From Streptomyces tateyamensis (GTDB lineage: Bacteria > Actinomycetota > Actinomycetes > Streptomycetales > Streptomycetaceae): a DNA stretch of 64,000 nt. The stretch lies in the NCBI RefSeq assembly GCF_003205575.1, contig NZ_PYBW01000039.1:49537-113536 (forward strand), in the 5' to 3' direction. Of this stretch, positions 16,361-25,106 are shown piece by piece. Positions within the stretch are counted from its first letter, which is position 1. Every line of letters begins with the position of its first letter. Position numbers and translations under genes: made by a program. Under the pieces are notes generated by a model. The model did not search any database, had not been told where the DNA came from, and saw only the letters and a list, made by a program, of their open reading frames with translations.

Positions 16361-17526
16361 GCGGCACCGCCGATCGGCCGCGGCGGGGTCAGGCCGGTGG
16401 CCGCGGCCAGCTCGGTCAGTTCCGCGAACCGGGCCGGCGACAGGTGCACCCCGCTGATCTGCTGACGGGCCGCCAGCTCGCCCTCGGGGTGGCCCGGGTA
16501 GCCGACCGGCGCGGTCGGGTCCACCGGCGGGCAGTCCAGCAGGGTGGCGAACAGCTCCGCCGCCTCCCGGGTGAAGTCGGCCCCGGAGCGCAGCGCGCCG
16601 GGGGCCACCGCCAGGGCCAGGTAGCCGATGTCGTCGTCGCGCCCGGTCGGCCCGCCGTCCCCGGCCAGCGCCTCCGGCGCCGGGCCCAGGCCCGCGCCGG
16701 ACAGCAGCGCGCCCAGCACCTCGACCACCAGGCCCAGCCCGTACCCCTTGTAGGCGCCGGTCTCCGGCCGGCTGCCCAGCCAGAGCAGGTGCGCCTCGCC
16801 GCGGTCGAAGGCGGCCGGGTCGGTCACCGGTGCGCCGTCCTCGTCGGCCAGCCAGCCCTCCGGGATCGGCTGCCCGGCCCGGGCCGCGGCCCGGATCCGG
16901 CCGGTCGGCACCGCGGTGGTGCTCATGTCCAGCACGAAGGGGTGCAGCCGCTCCCCGGCGGGGGCGGCCACGCTCAGCGGGTTGGTGCCCAGCAGCGCCG
17001 CCCGCCCGCCCGGCGGCCGGGCGATCCGCTGCCGGCCGCAGTTGGCGGCCAGCAGGCCGATCATGCCGCGGCGGGCGGCCCGCAGGGTGTGGAAGCCGGC
17101 GCACCCCAGGTGGGTGGCGCCGCGCACCGAGACCAGCCCGATGCCGTGCGCGGCGGCCCGCTCCACGGCCAGGTCCATCGCGGCCGGCGCCGCCCACAGG
17201 CCCAGTGCCCGGCGGTCGTCGCGCAGCACGGCCGCGCCCAGGTCGGCCAGGGTCTCGGGTTCGGCTGCCGGGTCGGTGCGGCCCTGGTCCAGCAGCGGCA
17301 GGTACAGCCGGGTCAGGTTGGCCAGGCCGTGCGAGGTCAGGCCGGTCAGGTCGCCGTAGCAGAGCGCCTCGGCGGCGGTGCGGGCCCGGGCGGCGGGCAG
17401 GCCGCGGGCGGCGAACACCTCCGCGGTGAAGCGCAGCAGCTCGGGGTAGCGGACCAGCAGGCCGGGGCGGGGGGCGGTGGTGCCCAGGCGGGCACCATCG
17501 CCTTCGAGGGTGGCGGTCAGGGGCAT
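16357..17526 (-). CDS. Ldh family (malate/L-lactate dehydrogenase type 2) oxidoreductase
   Basis: A 389-residue member of the LDH2/MDH2 family (Pfam Ldh_2). The hallmark TSHGLANLTRL, VRGATHLGCAGFHT and the nucleotide-binding region LLAANCGRQRIARPPGG are visible. The family reduces or oxidises 2-keto/2-hydroxy acids, ureidoglycolate, diketogulonate or imines with NAD(P)H, and members recur in biosynthesis of unusual amino acids. The first 25 residues, rich in charged and small residues, are not part of the fold, so a later start is possible. The gene overlaps the M20 gene by ten bases and Gfo/Idh 1 by four. Confidence 0.86.
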   Translation of the reverse strand: MPLTATLEGDGARLGTTAPRPGLLVRYPELLRFTAEVFAARGLPAARARTAAEALCYGDLTGLTSHGLANLTRLYLPLLDQGRTDPAAEPETLADLGAAVLRDDRRALGLWAAPAAMDLAVERAAAHGIGLVSVRGATHLGCAGFHTLRAARRGMIGLLAANCGRQRIARPPGGRAALLGTNPLSVAAPAGERLHPFVLDMSTTAVPTGRIRAAARAGQPIPEGWLADEDGAPVTDPAAFDRGEAHLLWLGSRPETGAYKGYGLGLVVEVLGALLSGAGLGPAPEALAGDGGPTGRDDDIGYLALAVAPGALRSGADFTREAAELFATLLDCPPVDPTAPVGYPGHPEGELAARQQISGVHLSPARFAELTELAAATGLTPPRPIGGAA

Positions 17527-18836
17527 ACGGGGTGCGGCTCCTGGGGGTGCGGGATGCTCGGAGAGGGCTTGGGCAGGGTGGGGTGCCGGTCGAAGGCGAG
17601 CAGCAGCCGGCTGATCGACTCGGCGAACGCGGTCAGCTCGGTGGTGCGGACGAACTCGCCCTCGGCATGGGCCTGGTTGCCGGCCAGCGTGCCCGGGCCG
17701 AGCACCACGGTGGCGGTGCCCGGGCGGTTGGCCAGCCAGATCGCGTCGCAGGTGAAGGCCGGGCGGTCGACCGGCCAGCGGGCCAGGCCGGCCGCGGCCA
17801 GCAGCTGCGGCAGCCAGGGCTCGCCGAGCGGCGGCTCCAGGGCGGGCAGGCCGCGCTTGAGCCAGTCCAGCCGGGTGATCCGGCGGGCGTCCACCGCGGT
17901 GCGGGCCAGCAGCGGGTTGGCGGCGAACCGGTCGGCGAAGGCGGTCAGGCCCTCGGCCACCGCGGTGGTGAGGGCGCGCTCCAGCCGCTGGGCGGTGGCC
18001 CGGTCCGGGTAGGCGAGGTTGAGCAGCAGCTCGCCCCGGCCGTAGACCCGGTTGTGCAGGTGGCCGGTGTGCAGGCCGGCCACGCACAGCCGTCCGTCGC
18101 CCGGGTGCACGGTGGCGGCCAGGTGCTGGGCCAGGAAGCCGAGCAGCACCGTGGCGTTGTGGCCGGCGGCCGGCTGGTCGTCCACCGCGTCCTGGCCGAC
18201 CACCCGCAGCCGGGCGGTCATCGCGGCGGTGCTGCTGGTCAGGGCGAGGTTGCCGGTGGGCTCGCAGAACACGTTGAGCCGGCCGTAGTGGCCCTGCTCG
18301 ACCAGCGGGCGGGTGCCCAGGGTGCCCAGCGCGCCGCCCTCCTCGGCGGCCACCGCCTGCAGCAGCACGGTGGTGTGCCCGGGCAGCTCGGGCCGGGCGG
18401 CCAGCGCGGCCCGCAGCCCCGCCAGCAGCGCCACCGCCGGGCCCTTGGCGTCCACCGCACCGCGCCCGTGGTAGGCCCCGTCGGTGCAGTGCGCCGGCCA
18501 GTGGCCCGCCACGGTGTCCAGGTGCACGTTGAACATCAGGGTGCGGGCCCGCTCGCGCGGCGGCCCCAGCCGCAGCAGCAGGCTGGGCTGCTCGGCCAGG
18601 AAGGCCGGGTCGGCTGCGGCGGCGGTGCGCACCGGAACCGGCACGTCCGGCAGTTGGGCCCAGCGCGGGGCGGGCGCCGCGTGCTGCACGGTGGCGAAGC
18701 CCAGTTCGGCGGCGGCCTCGGCGTAGCGCTGCTGGGCCTGCCACAGGGCTGCCGGGACCACCGGCTGCTCCAGCGGCCCGGCGGTCGGCAACTCCAGCAG
18801 ATCGAGCAGGAGTTGATGGTCGGCCGGGGTCAGCAC
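17517..18836 (-). CDS. M20 family metallohydrolase (ArgE/DapE/CPG2-like)
   Basis: A 439-residue zinc aminoacylase or peptidase. Metal ligands can be followed: HLD in LMFNVHLDTVAGHW, the bridging Asp in GAVDAKGPAV, the Glu pair in VAAEEGGALG, and His in GNQAHAEGEF near the C-terminus. A dimerisation-domain insert lies between. Such enzymes remove an acyl or aminoacyl group from an amide nitrogen. In a pathway with two aminotransferases, it could deprotect an amino intermediate. The GTG at 18836 overlaps the isomerase gene's stop by seven bases. It has no signal peptide and is probably cytosolic. Confidence 0.85.
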   Translation of the reverse strand: MLTPADHQLLLDLLELPTAGPLEQPVVPAALWQAQQRYAEAAAELGFATVQHAAPAPRWAQLPDVPVPVRTAAAADPAFLAEQPSLLLRLGPPRERARTLMFNVHLDTVAGHWPAHCTDGAYHGRGAVDAKGPAVALLAGLRAALAARPELPGHTTVLLQAVAAEEGGALGTLGTRPLVEQGHYGRLNVFCEPTGNLALTSSTAAMTARLRVVGQDAVDDQPAAGHNATVLLGFLAQHLAATVHPGDGRLCVAGLHTGHLHNRVYGRGELLLNLAYPDRATAQRLERALTTAVAEGLTAFADRFAANPLLARTAVDARRITRLDWLKRGLPALEPPLGEPWLPQLLAAAGLARWPVDRPAFTCDAIWLANRPGTATVVLGPGTLAGNQAHAEGEFVRTTELTAFAESISRLLLAFDRHPTLPKPSPSIPHPQEPHPVCP

Positions 18837-19774
18837 GCCAGGCCCTCGGGGCCGGTGCGCCAGCCCGGTTCGCCCGCCACCACGGCCTCGGCCAGCGAGC
18901 GCAGCGCCTGCCCGCACGCGGCGAACTCGGCCCGGCAGACGGCGGCCGGCGCCCGGAAGCCCTCGTGCGGGCGGTGCACCAGGTGCGGTTCGATCGACAG
19001 GTGGCCCTGGTAGCCGGTGTCCAGCAGCAGCCGCAGGCAGTCGGCCAGTTCGGCCGTGCCCTGACCCGGCACCCGGTACTCGACCTGGTCGCCGCGACGC
19101 ACCGCGTCCTTCACCTGGACGTGCCGCACGTACGGCGCCAGGGTGCGCAGCAGCTCCAGCGGCCGGTAGCCGTGGGCGGCGCCGTTGCCGGTGTCGAAGA
19201 GCAGGCCGAAGTGGTCGGTCCCGCCGGCCGCGTCCAGCAGCCGCAGCGCCCGCCCGCCGTCGCGGCCGGCCCAGCCGGAGCAGTTCTCGTGCAGCAGCAC
19301 CACGCCCAGCTCGGCGGCCCGGCGGGCCAGCACCCGGATCCGGCGCAGCACCTCGCGCTCCCACTCCTGCTCGGGCAGTGCGTCGTTGGGGTAGGACATG
19401 ATCCGCAGGTAGCGGGTGCCGAGCGCGGTGCACCGGTCGGCGAGCACGGTGAGCTCGACCAGCTCCTGGTCCAGGTCGCAGCTGATCGGGCGGGCCCAGC
19501 CGCCGATCCGGGAGGCGACCACCGGGACGGTCAGGCCGGCCTCGGCGATCCGGGCGGCGGCCCGGGCGAAGGCGGGGCGGCTGAGCAGGTCCAGCGGCTG
19601 GCCGTCGACGGTGCGCAACTCAATGGCCTGCCAGCCGAGTTCACGGGCGGCGGCGAGCTGTCCGGCGAGGTCGGCGGCGGCCTCGTCGGTGATCCCGCAG
19701 TAGCCGATCCGCCGTTCGGTGCGGCCCGGCGGCGAGTGGCTGGTGATCCGGCGGGGGGAGAGGTCAGTGGACAC
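18830..19774 (-). CDS. sugar phosphate isomerase/epimerase-like TIM barrel (AP-endonuclease 2 fold)
   Basis: A 314-residue TIM-barrel protein of the Xyl_isom-like/IolE-IolI superfamily. Strand-end motifs include IGYCGITDEAA, VVLLHENCSGWAG, HFGLLFDTGNGAAH, VRHVQVKDAVR and HLSIEPHLV, supplying the Glu, Asp, His and Glu that bind one metal in the family. Relatives isomerise ketoses, inososes or hydroxypyruvate, or dehydrate inosose. Start GTG 19774 has GGAG eight bases upstream and overlaps Gfo/Idh 2 by eleven bases. Together with the two Gfo/Idh/MocA enzymes it points to cyclitol-like or aldose/ketose chemistry. Confidence 0.85.
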   Translation of the reverse strand: MSTDLSPRRITSHSPPGRTERRIGYCGITDEAAADLAGQLAAARELGWQAIELRTVDGQPLDLLSRPAFARAAARIAEAGLTVPVVASRIGGWARPISCDLDQELVELTVLADRCTALGTRYLRIMSYPNDALPEQEWEREVLRRIRVLARRAAELGVVLLHENCSGWAGRDGGRALRLLDAAGGTDHFGLLFDTGNGAAHGYRPLELLRTLAPYVRHVQVKDAVRRGDQVEYRVPGQGTAELADCLRLLLDTGYQGHLSIEPHLVHRPHEGFRAPAAVCRAEFAACGQALRSLAEAVVAGEPGWRTGPEGLAC

Positions 19775-20810
19775 GGGTGAGCTCCGGTTCGCAGGGGGCG
19801 ACGGCGGTGAGGGCGGGAGCGGTGGCGGCAATGCCGCTCAGGGCCTTCGCGGCGCCGAGCAGCTGGACCGCGCGCAGTTGGGGGGCGAACTCCCGCTCCG
19901 GGGCCAGCGGGCCGGCCAGGAAGCGGGCGTAGGTGCGCTGCAGGTAGCTGCCGAGCGAGTCGTCGGGGAACACCTCGCGCAGCTGCAACCGCTGGGAGTC
20001 GACTCGCAGTTGGGCGTACTCGTCGTCGGCGCTGCCCGGGTAGTGGCCGGTCGCGGTGCCGTGCGCGAAGCGCAGCGTGATCCGCCGCTCGCGCACCGGG
20101 CTGGTCAGGTCGGACACCAACTCGCTGCGCACGCCGCCGTGGTGGGCCAGCAGCAGTCGGGCCCCGCCGAGCCCGGGGCGCAGCCGGCCGGCCGCCCGCA
20201 GGTCGTGGCAGGAGGCGGCGGCCACCTCGGCGTCGCCGGCCAGCCGCAGTACCACGCCCAGCGAGTGCGGCAGTTCGACGTCGAAGGCGGTGGGGTGGCC
20301 GTCGGTGGTCAGCGAGCGGCGGAACCGCGGCTTGTGCTGGCGCACCGCGATCCGGCGCAGCTCGCCGAGCGGACCGCCGCGCACCAGGGTGGTCAGCCGG
20401 TCGGTCAGCGCGCTGGCCAGCCAGGGGGCCACCACGGCGACCTGCAGCCGGTGGCGGTGCACCAGGGCGGCGAGCGCGGCCAGGTCCGCCGGGTCGGTGG
20501 CCAGCGGCTTCTCCAGGATCAGCCGCTCGAAGCCCAGTTCGGCGAGCTCGGCGACCAGGGCGGCGCGGGCCCGCGGCGGGGTGCAGACGTGCACCACGGT
20601 GCGGGCCGGGTCCAGCTCGGCGCGGGCGGCGGCCAGGGTGGGGAGCCGGCGCAGCTCGGCGGGCAGCTGGGCGGGCCGGGCGGCCGGGTCCACCGCGAGC
20701 ACCGGGGCCGGGGCGAACAGGCCGACCGCCGTGCGGCGCAGCCGCAGCAGCACGGGCAGGTGCAGTCCGGCGCCCGCGCGGCCGAGGCCGACGATGAGCG
20801 TGCGGAGCAT
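19764..20810 (-). CDS. Gfo/Idh/MocA family oxidoreductase (2)
   Basis: A 348-residue dehydrogenase of the Gfo/Idh/MocA family, with Rossmann motif VGLGRAGAGLHLPVL near residue 7 and the EKP signature in LILEKPLATDPADL. The substrate domain carries HPTAFDVELPHSLGVVLRLAG, where His and Asp may serve in catalysis. It differs clearly from the other family member in this arm, so the two probably have separate substrates. It is the first gene of the leftward arm. AAGGAAGG about eight bases before the ATG at 20810 is a good ribosome site. Its promoter lies in the 236-bp divergent region. Confidence 0.85.
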   Translation of the reverse strand: MLRTLIVGLGRAGAGLHLPVLLRLRRTAVGLFAPAPVLAVDPAARPAQLPAELRRLPTLAAARAELDPARTVVHVCTPPRARAALVAELAELGFERLILEKPLATDPADLAALAALVHRHRLQVAVVAPWLASALTDRLTTLVRGGPLGELRRIAVRQHKPRFRRSLTTDGHPTAFDVELPHSLGVVLRLAGDAEVAAASCHDLRAAGRLRPGLGGARLLLAHHGGVRSELVSDLTSPVRERRITLRFAHGTATGHYPGSADDEYAQLRVDSQRLQLREVFPDDSLGSYLQRTYARFLAGPLAPEREFAPQLRAVQLLGAAKALSGIAATAPALTAVAPCEPELTRVH

Positions 20811-20938
20811 CGCGGTGCCTTCCTTGCTCGGGCCCGTCGGCGGGCAGGCGGCGGTGGGGTCGGCGCGGGCAGGGGGTCCCGACCAGCCTGCCGATCTCGC
20901 TGACGACAAGTCAATTCACTTTGGGGTGTTTCTTCTCG

Positions 20939-20970
20939 AAAGAGTGGATTACTCGCTATCAACACTCTTT
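20939..20970. promoter_or_regulatory. candidate operator: 8-bp inverted repeat
   Basis: AAAGAGTG (20939-20946) and CACTCTTT (20963-20970) form a perfect inverted repeat 16 bp apart. Its right arm touches the -35 box of the rightward promoter. It lies in the AT-richest part of the divergent region. Binding by a repressor is inference; no regulator gene lies in the cluster. Confidence 0.5.
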
Positions 20971-20998
20971 TGACGGTATGCGGCCTTGGAGTTGACAT
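20970..20998 (+). promoter_or_regulatory. candidate promoter of the rightward arm
   Basis: TTGACG (20970-20975) and TGACAT (20993-20998), separated by 17 bp, fit a vegetative streptomycete promoter (HrdB type). It would start transcription about 40 bases before the GTG of the first aminotransferase gene, which has a GAGGGGGAG ribosome site. Confidence 0.5.
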
Positions 20999-21046
20999 AC
21001 CCTCGGTGCCCCCGAGACCAGCGCGAACACCCAGTGAGGGGGAGCC

Positions 21047-22222
21047 GTGCCGAGCCCCGCCGACACCGTTCCGCAGCAGAGCGAGCGGCCCGCAGTGCCC
21101 TTCTTCGACCAGGCCCGCACTTTCGCCGAGCTCTGGCCGCTGATCGAGCGCCACGCCCGCGAGGTGCTGGACGACGGAAAGTTCTCGCACGGCCGCCAGG
21201 TCGAGCGGCTGGAGCAGGAGCTGGCCCGGTACACCGGCGCCCGGTACGTGGTCGGGGTGAACAGCGGCACCGACGCGCTGGTGCTGCTGCTGCGCGCCGC
21301 GGGGCTGCGGCCCGGTGACGAGGTGGTGGTCCCCGCGTTCAGCTTCTTCGCGGGGGCCTCCTCGGTGGTGCTGGCCGGCGGCACCCCGGTCTTCGCCGAC
21401 ATCGAGCCGGTCGGCTACGGACTGGACCCGGCCGCGGTGGCCGCCGCCGTCACCGAGCGGACCAGGTTCCTTCTGCCGGCGCACCTCTTCCACCGGCTCG
21501 CCGACCTGCCGGGGCTGGCCGCCGTGGCCCAGCAGCACGGGCTGACCCTGCTGGAGGACAGCGCCGAGGCGATCGGGATGCGCCGGGGCGGGCGGCACGC
21601 CGGCCTGTTCGGCGCCGGCGGGGTGCTCTCCTTCTTCCCGACCAAGACGCTGGGCGCGATCGGCGACGCCGGGGCGGTGCTCACCGACGACGAGGAGCTC
21701 GCCCGCACCGTCGACGCGCTGCGCCACCACGGGCGGTTCGGCCGCACCATCGGCGACTTCCGGGCGATCAACACCGCCACCTCGCTGCCCGGCTTCAACA
21801 GCAAGATGGACGACCTGCAGGCCGCCGTGCTGCTGGCCAAGCTGACCAGGCTGGACGCGGACATCGCCCGCCGGGCCGAGCTGGCAGCCGCCTACGAGGA
21901 GCGGCTGGCCGGGCAGCGCGGGGTGCTGCGCCGCCCGGCGGTGGGCGGGGTCGAGGGCCAGGTCTTCTACGTCTACCTGATCGAGGCGGAGCGGCGCGAC
22001 GAGTTGGCCGCCCACCTGGCCCGGCACGGGGTGGAGACCGAGGTCTACTACCCCTCGCCGCTGCCGCTGCAGCCGTGCTTCACCGAACTGGGCCACCGCC
22101 CCGGTGACTTCCCGGTGGCCGAGGCGGCCTGCGCGCACACCCTGGCGCTGCCGCTGTACCCCGAGCTGACCCTGGACCAGCTGGACCGGGTCTGCGAGCT
22201 GATCAGGAGCTTCTACCGATGA
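21047..22222 (+). CDS. DegT/DnrJ/EryC1/StrS family aminotransferase (1)
   Basis: A 391-residue PLP enzyme. VVGVNSGTDALVLLLRAAG is the cofactor phosphate-binding region, LLEDSAEAIG holds the Asp that binds the pyridine nitrogen, and SFFPTKTLGAIGDAG contains the Schiff-base Lys (residue 200). Family members transfer an amino group to keto-sugars or keto-cyclitols, usually from glutamate or glutamine. GTG at 21047 follows a strong ribosome site; the first 18 residues are a variable tail. It overlaps the second aminotransferase gene (ATGA), so the two may act in sequence or as a pair on different ketones. Confidence 0.9.
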   Translation: MPSPADTVPQQSERPAVPFFDQARTFAELWPLIERHAREVLDDGKFSHGRQVERLEQELARYTGARYVVGVNSGTDALVLLLRAAGLRPGDEVVVPAFSFFAGASSVVLAGGTPVFADIEPVGYGLDPAAVAAAVTERTRFLLPAHLFHRLADLPGLAAVAQQHGLTLLEDSAEAIGMRRGGRHAGLFGAGGVLSFFPTKTLGAIGDAGAVLTDDEELARTVDALRHHGRFGRTIGDFRAINTATSLPGFNSKMDDLQAAVLLAKLTRLDADIARRAELAAAYEERLAGQRGVLRRPAVGGVEGQVFYVYLIEAERRDELAAHLARHGVETEVYYPSPLPLQPCFTELGHRPGDFPVAEAACAHTLALPLYPELTLDQLDRVCELIRSFYR

Positions 22223-23361
22223 CCACGACCGATCTGGCCATCCCGTTCTTCCCGCCGGACCTGTTCGAGGGCGACCGCGAGGTGCTGCTGCGGCTGCTGC
22301 GGGAGACCGGCACCGCGCCCGGTCAGCAATTCATCCTGGGCGAGCAGACCGCGCTGTTCGAGCGGGAGCTGGCCGAGCGGTTGGGCGCGGCGGACGTGGT
22401 GGCCTGCTCCAGCGGCACCTCCGCGCTCACCCTGGCGCTGGCCGCGATGGAGGTCGGCCCCGGCGACGAGGTGGTGGTGCCCGCCTTCGGCTGCGCCCCC
22501 CTGGCCTCCAGCGTGCTGGCGCTGGGTGCGGTGCCGGTCTTCGCCGATGTCGACCCGTGGACCATGGTGCTGGACCCGGGGGAGGCGGAACGGCGGATCA
22601 CCGGGCGGACCAAGGCGCTGATGCCGGCCCACATGTTCTCGGTGATGGCCGACCTGCCGACCTTCGCCGCGCTGGCCGGGCAGTACGGGCTGCGGCTGCT
22701 GGAGGACTCCGCGGTGGCCCAGGGCGGGGTGCTGGCCGGGCGGGCTGCCGGGCTCTGGGGGGAGGCGGGGGTGTACTCCTTCGTCCAGGTGAAGACCTTC
22801 GGGATGCCCGGCGAGGGCGGCGCGGTGGTCACCCGGGACGCCGGGATCGGCCGGGTGGTGCGGATGCTGCGCAACCACGGGCAGGACGGGCGGACCAGGT
22901 TCCGGCACCACCGGATCGGCTGGAACAGCCGGTTCGACGAGCTGCAGGCGGCCTTCCAGCGGTACCGGCTGCCGGGGCTGGCCGGGCGGCTGGCCCGGCG
23001 GGCCGAGATCGCCGCCTACTACACCGAGCGGTTCGCGCCGCTGGCCGGGCGCGGGATCCAGGCCCCGCCCGCCGCCGCGCCGGAGCGGGACGGGCGGTGC
23101 TTCTACGTCTACACGCTGCTCGCCGAGCGCCGGGACGAGCTGGCCGGGCACCTGGCCGCGCGCGGGGTGGCCTCGCACGCCTACTACCCGTTGGCGCTGC
23201 CCCGCCAGCCGGCCTTCGCCCCGCTCGCCCGCCCGGGTGACGACTGGCCGGCCGCCGACCGGGCGGCCGAACAGGCCCTCTCCATCCCGGTCTACCCGCA
23301 TCTGACGGATCCTCAGGTCGAGCTCGTCGCCGATGCGGTGTGTGAGTTCGCCACCAACTGA
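22219..23361 (+). CDS. DegT/DnrJ/EryC1/StrS family aminotransferase (2)
   Basis: A 380-residue paralogue of the preceding enzyme, with the same fold. VVACSSGTSALTLALAAME is the phosphate-binding block, LLEDSAVAQGG supplies the Asp, and SFVQVKTFGMPGEGGAVVT the PLP Lys (residue 192). NSRFDELQAAFQRYRLPGL is the conserved Asn/Arg region. The two proteins share under half of their residues by eye, so this is not a recent duplication. Translation is coupled through the ATGA overlap. A 313-bp gap follows, so the later rightward genes probably have their own promoter. Confidence 0.9.
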   Translation: MTTTDLAIPFFPPDLFEGDREVLLRLLRETGTAPGQQFILGEQTALFERELAERLGAADVVACSSGTSALTLALAAMEVGPGDEVVVPAFGCAPLASSVLALGAVPVFADVDPWTMVLDPGEAERRITGRTKALMPAHMFSVMADLPTFAALAGQYGLRLLEDSAVAQGGVLAGRAAGLWGEAGVYSFVQVKTFGMPGEGGAVVTRDAGIGRVVRMLRNHGQDGRTRFRHHRIGWNSRFDELQAAFQRYRLPGLAGRLARRAEIAAYYTERFAPLAGRGIQAPPAAAPERDGRCFYVYTLLAERRDELAGHLAARGVASHAYYPLALPRQPAFAPLARPGDDWPAADRAAEQALSIPVYPHLTDPQVELVADAVCEFATN

Positions 23362-23674
23362 CTTCTGTTTCCCGACTTTTGAAGCTGGCGTTCGTCCGAC
23401 TTGTCGGCTCCTGGGCCCGGTTGACCCCGAATGGCGGGTGTCGGCCGGGCCCGCCGTTCGGGTGAAGCAGCAGCCCCGTCCGAGTGAAGCACGCATCCGT
23501 CCGAACGGGCGACGCCGCGTGACCGGACCGACCAAGATCCCTTGGCGCGCATGGGCGACGGTCGGTCGCCCCCGATCGACCCGCCCAGGACACGGAGCGT
23601 GACGGTTTGCTGCCTGGTTGTGATCAACTGGCGCCGAGCTCGGGCAGTCCGCCCGATATGTCCTAGGAGGACCC
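23362..23674. promoter_or_regulatory. 313-bp intergenic region with 22-bp-period repeats
   Basis: No gene seen. TGAAGCA occurs at 23463-23469 and 23485-23491, within two related 22-bp units, and the inverted repeat CCGTTCGG/CCGAACGG (23454-23461, 23501-23508) encloses them. AGGAGG at 23664-23669 is the ribosome site of the next gene. The arrangement suggests a regulated promoter for the secreted-protein gene. Confidence 0.45.
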
Positions 23675-24178
23675 ATGCAACGAGTCGTCACGGTCAAGCG
23701 TTCCGTCGCCCTCGCGGTCGCTGGTCTGGTCGTGGGCACCGTCGGTGCGCTGAGCATCCCGTCGGCGCTGGCGACCAACCACACCGCGCACAAGGCCGCC
23801 GCGGTTCCGGCGCTGACCCTCGACTTCTCCGGCACCAACGACGAGGCCAACGTGCCGCAGACCGTCGGCGCGGCCTTCGGCGGCACCGCCCGGGTCAAGG
23901 ACACCAACGGCGCCGTCGTCGGCACCGCCTACGACCTGTGCGACAAGGACGCCGTCTCGGCCGCCGCCGACCAGGCCTTCTGCACCGGCCTGATCAAGTT
24001 CAACAGCGGCGACCAGATCTCCTTCAGCGCCGAGCTGCCGATCAGCAACACCGGTGCGTCGGGCGGCGACTCCTTCAACGGGGTGGTCAACGGCGGCACC
24101 GGGATCTACGAAGGCATCACCGGCCAGGCCAACTTCGTGCCCCGCGCCCAGGGCGTCTACGACCTGAACTTCAGCTGA
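23675..24178 (+). CDS. secreted protein, allene-oxide-cyclase/dirigent-like barrel
   Basis: A 167-residue exported protein with a clear Sec signal peptide (KRSVALAVAGLVVGTVGALS, cleavage near residue 30). The mature part reads like the AOC-barrel/dirigent superfamily: LTLDFSGTNDEANVPQTVG at the start, an internal short Cys-spaced segment (CDKDA to FCTGL), and GGTGIYEGITGQANF near the end, the sort of GxGxYxGxxG block found in these eight-stranded barrels. AGGAGG five bases from the ATG is a near-perfect ribosome site, so high expression is likely. Its relevance to the surrounding pathway is uncertain; some relatives steer cyclisation of small molecules. Confidence 0.7.
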   Translation: MQRVVTVKRSVALAVAGLVVGTVGALSIPSALATNHTAHKAAAVPALTLDFSGTNDEANVPQTVGAAFGGTARVKDTNGAVVGTAYDLCDKDAVSAAADQAFCTGLIKFNSGDQISFSAELPISNTGASGGDSFNGVVNGGTGIYEGITGQANFVPRAQGVYDLNFS

Positions 24179-24194
24179 TCCACGGTCAGTCCAA

Positions 24195-24224
24195 GGGGAG
24201 CCGTCGATTCTTCGGCGGCTCCCC
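24195..24224 (+). terminator. hairpin after the secreted-protein gene
   Basis: GGGGAGCCG (24195-24203) pairs with CGGCTCCCC (24216-24224), a 9-bp GC-rich stem with a 12-base loop, 17 bases past the stop codon. It is likely to end or attenuate the transcript before the methyltransferase gene. Confidence 0.6.
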
Positions 24225-24269
24225 GCCTGCTTCCCCGACGCCGTTCGTAATCGGAGTACCGGAGTACCG

Positions 24270-25106
24270 ATGACCGCAACCGCCGCCCCCGGCTACGCCT
24301 TCGCCGAGGCCGCCGACCTGTCCGAGGCCCAGATGCGGGCGCTGAGCGAGGCCTTCGACCCGTTCACCACCGAGCGGCTGGCCGGTACCGGGCTCGCCCC
24401 CGGCTGGCGCTGCCTGGAGATCGGCGCGGGCGGTGGCACCGTCGCCAACTGGCTGGCTCCGCGGGTGCTGCCCGGCGGTGAGGTGCTCGCCACCGATGTG
24501 GACACCAGGCGGATCCGCCCGGTCGCCGGAGTCCGGGTGCTGCGCCACGACATCGTCCACGACCCGCTGCCCGAGGGTGAGTTCGACCTGATCCACGCCC
24601 GCCTGGTGCTGCAGCACCTGCCGGAGCGCCTGGCGGTGCTGGACCGGCTGCTCGGCGCGCTGCGGCCCGGCGGGTGGCTGCAGCTCGACGAGTTCGACGT
24701 CAGCTACGGGCCGGTGCTGCTGGCGCCGTCCGCCGACGCGGCCGAGCTGTACGAGGAGTACCTCGCCGCCAAGGCGCGGGCGCTGGAGGTCAGCGGCGCC
24801 CGGGCGGTCTGGGGGCGCGAGTGCGCCGCCGACCTGCTGGCGGCCGGGTACGACCGGATCGACCCGCAGCCGCAGGTGGCCCTGTGGCGGTCCGGACACC
24901 CGGGCCTGGCCCTGCAGTTGAGCCACTTCGACATGCTGCGCGAGCGGCTGCTGGCCCAGGGGCTGACGGACGAGCAGCTGGAGCGGCTGCGGGCGCTGCT
25001 GCGCGATCCGCAGTTCGCGATCTGCTCGCCGGTCCTCTACTCGGTGCAGGCCCGGCGCCCGGGGCAGCCGGCCGCCCGGAACGGAGCAGCGGCGTGCGAC
25101 TGCTGA
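24270..25106 (+). CDS. class I SAM-dependent methyltransferase
   Basis: A 278-residue enzyme with motif I LEIGAGGGTVANWLAP near residue 50, the acidic motif II VLATDVDTRRI, motif post-I/IV LPEGEFDLIHARLVLQHLP and motif V LRPGGWLQLDEFD. The Asp before LIHAR and the layout are those of UbiE/small-molecule methyltransferases. It overlaps the adenylate-forming enzyme gene by 13 bases, so the two are coupled. Methyl acceptor unknown. A quinone, aromatic acid or amino group are all possible given the UbiA and adenylation neighbours. No SAM radical features. Confidence 0.87.
   Translation: MTATAAPGYAFAEAADLSEAQMRALSEAFDPFTTERLAGTGLAPGWRCLEIGAGGGTVANWLAPRVLPGGEVLATDVDTRRIRPVAGVRVLRHDIVHDPLPEGEFDLIHARLVLQHLPERLAVLDRLLGALRPGGWLQLDEFDVSYGPVLLAPSADAAELYEEYLAAKARALEVSGARAVWGRECAADLLAAGYDRIDPQPQVALWRSGHPGLALQLSHFDMLRERLLAQGLTDEQLERLRALLRDPQFAICSPVLYSVQARRPGQPAARNGAAACDC

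Noticed and set aside
16444-18012. 522-codon rightward frame over the Ldh-type and M20 genes
   Set aside because: Shadow of the leftward arm; it crosses a gene boundary of real coupled genes and has no domain motif.
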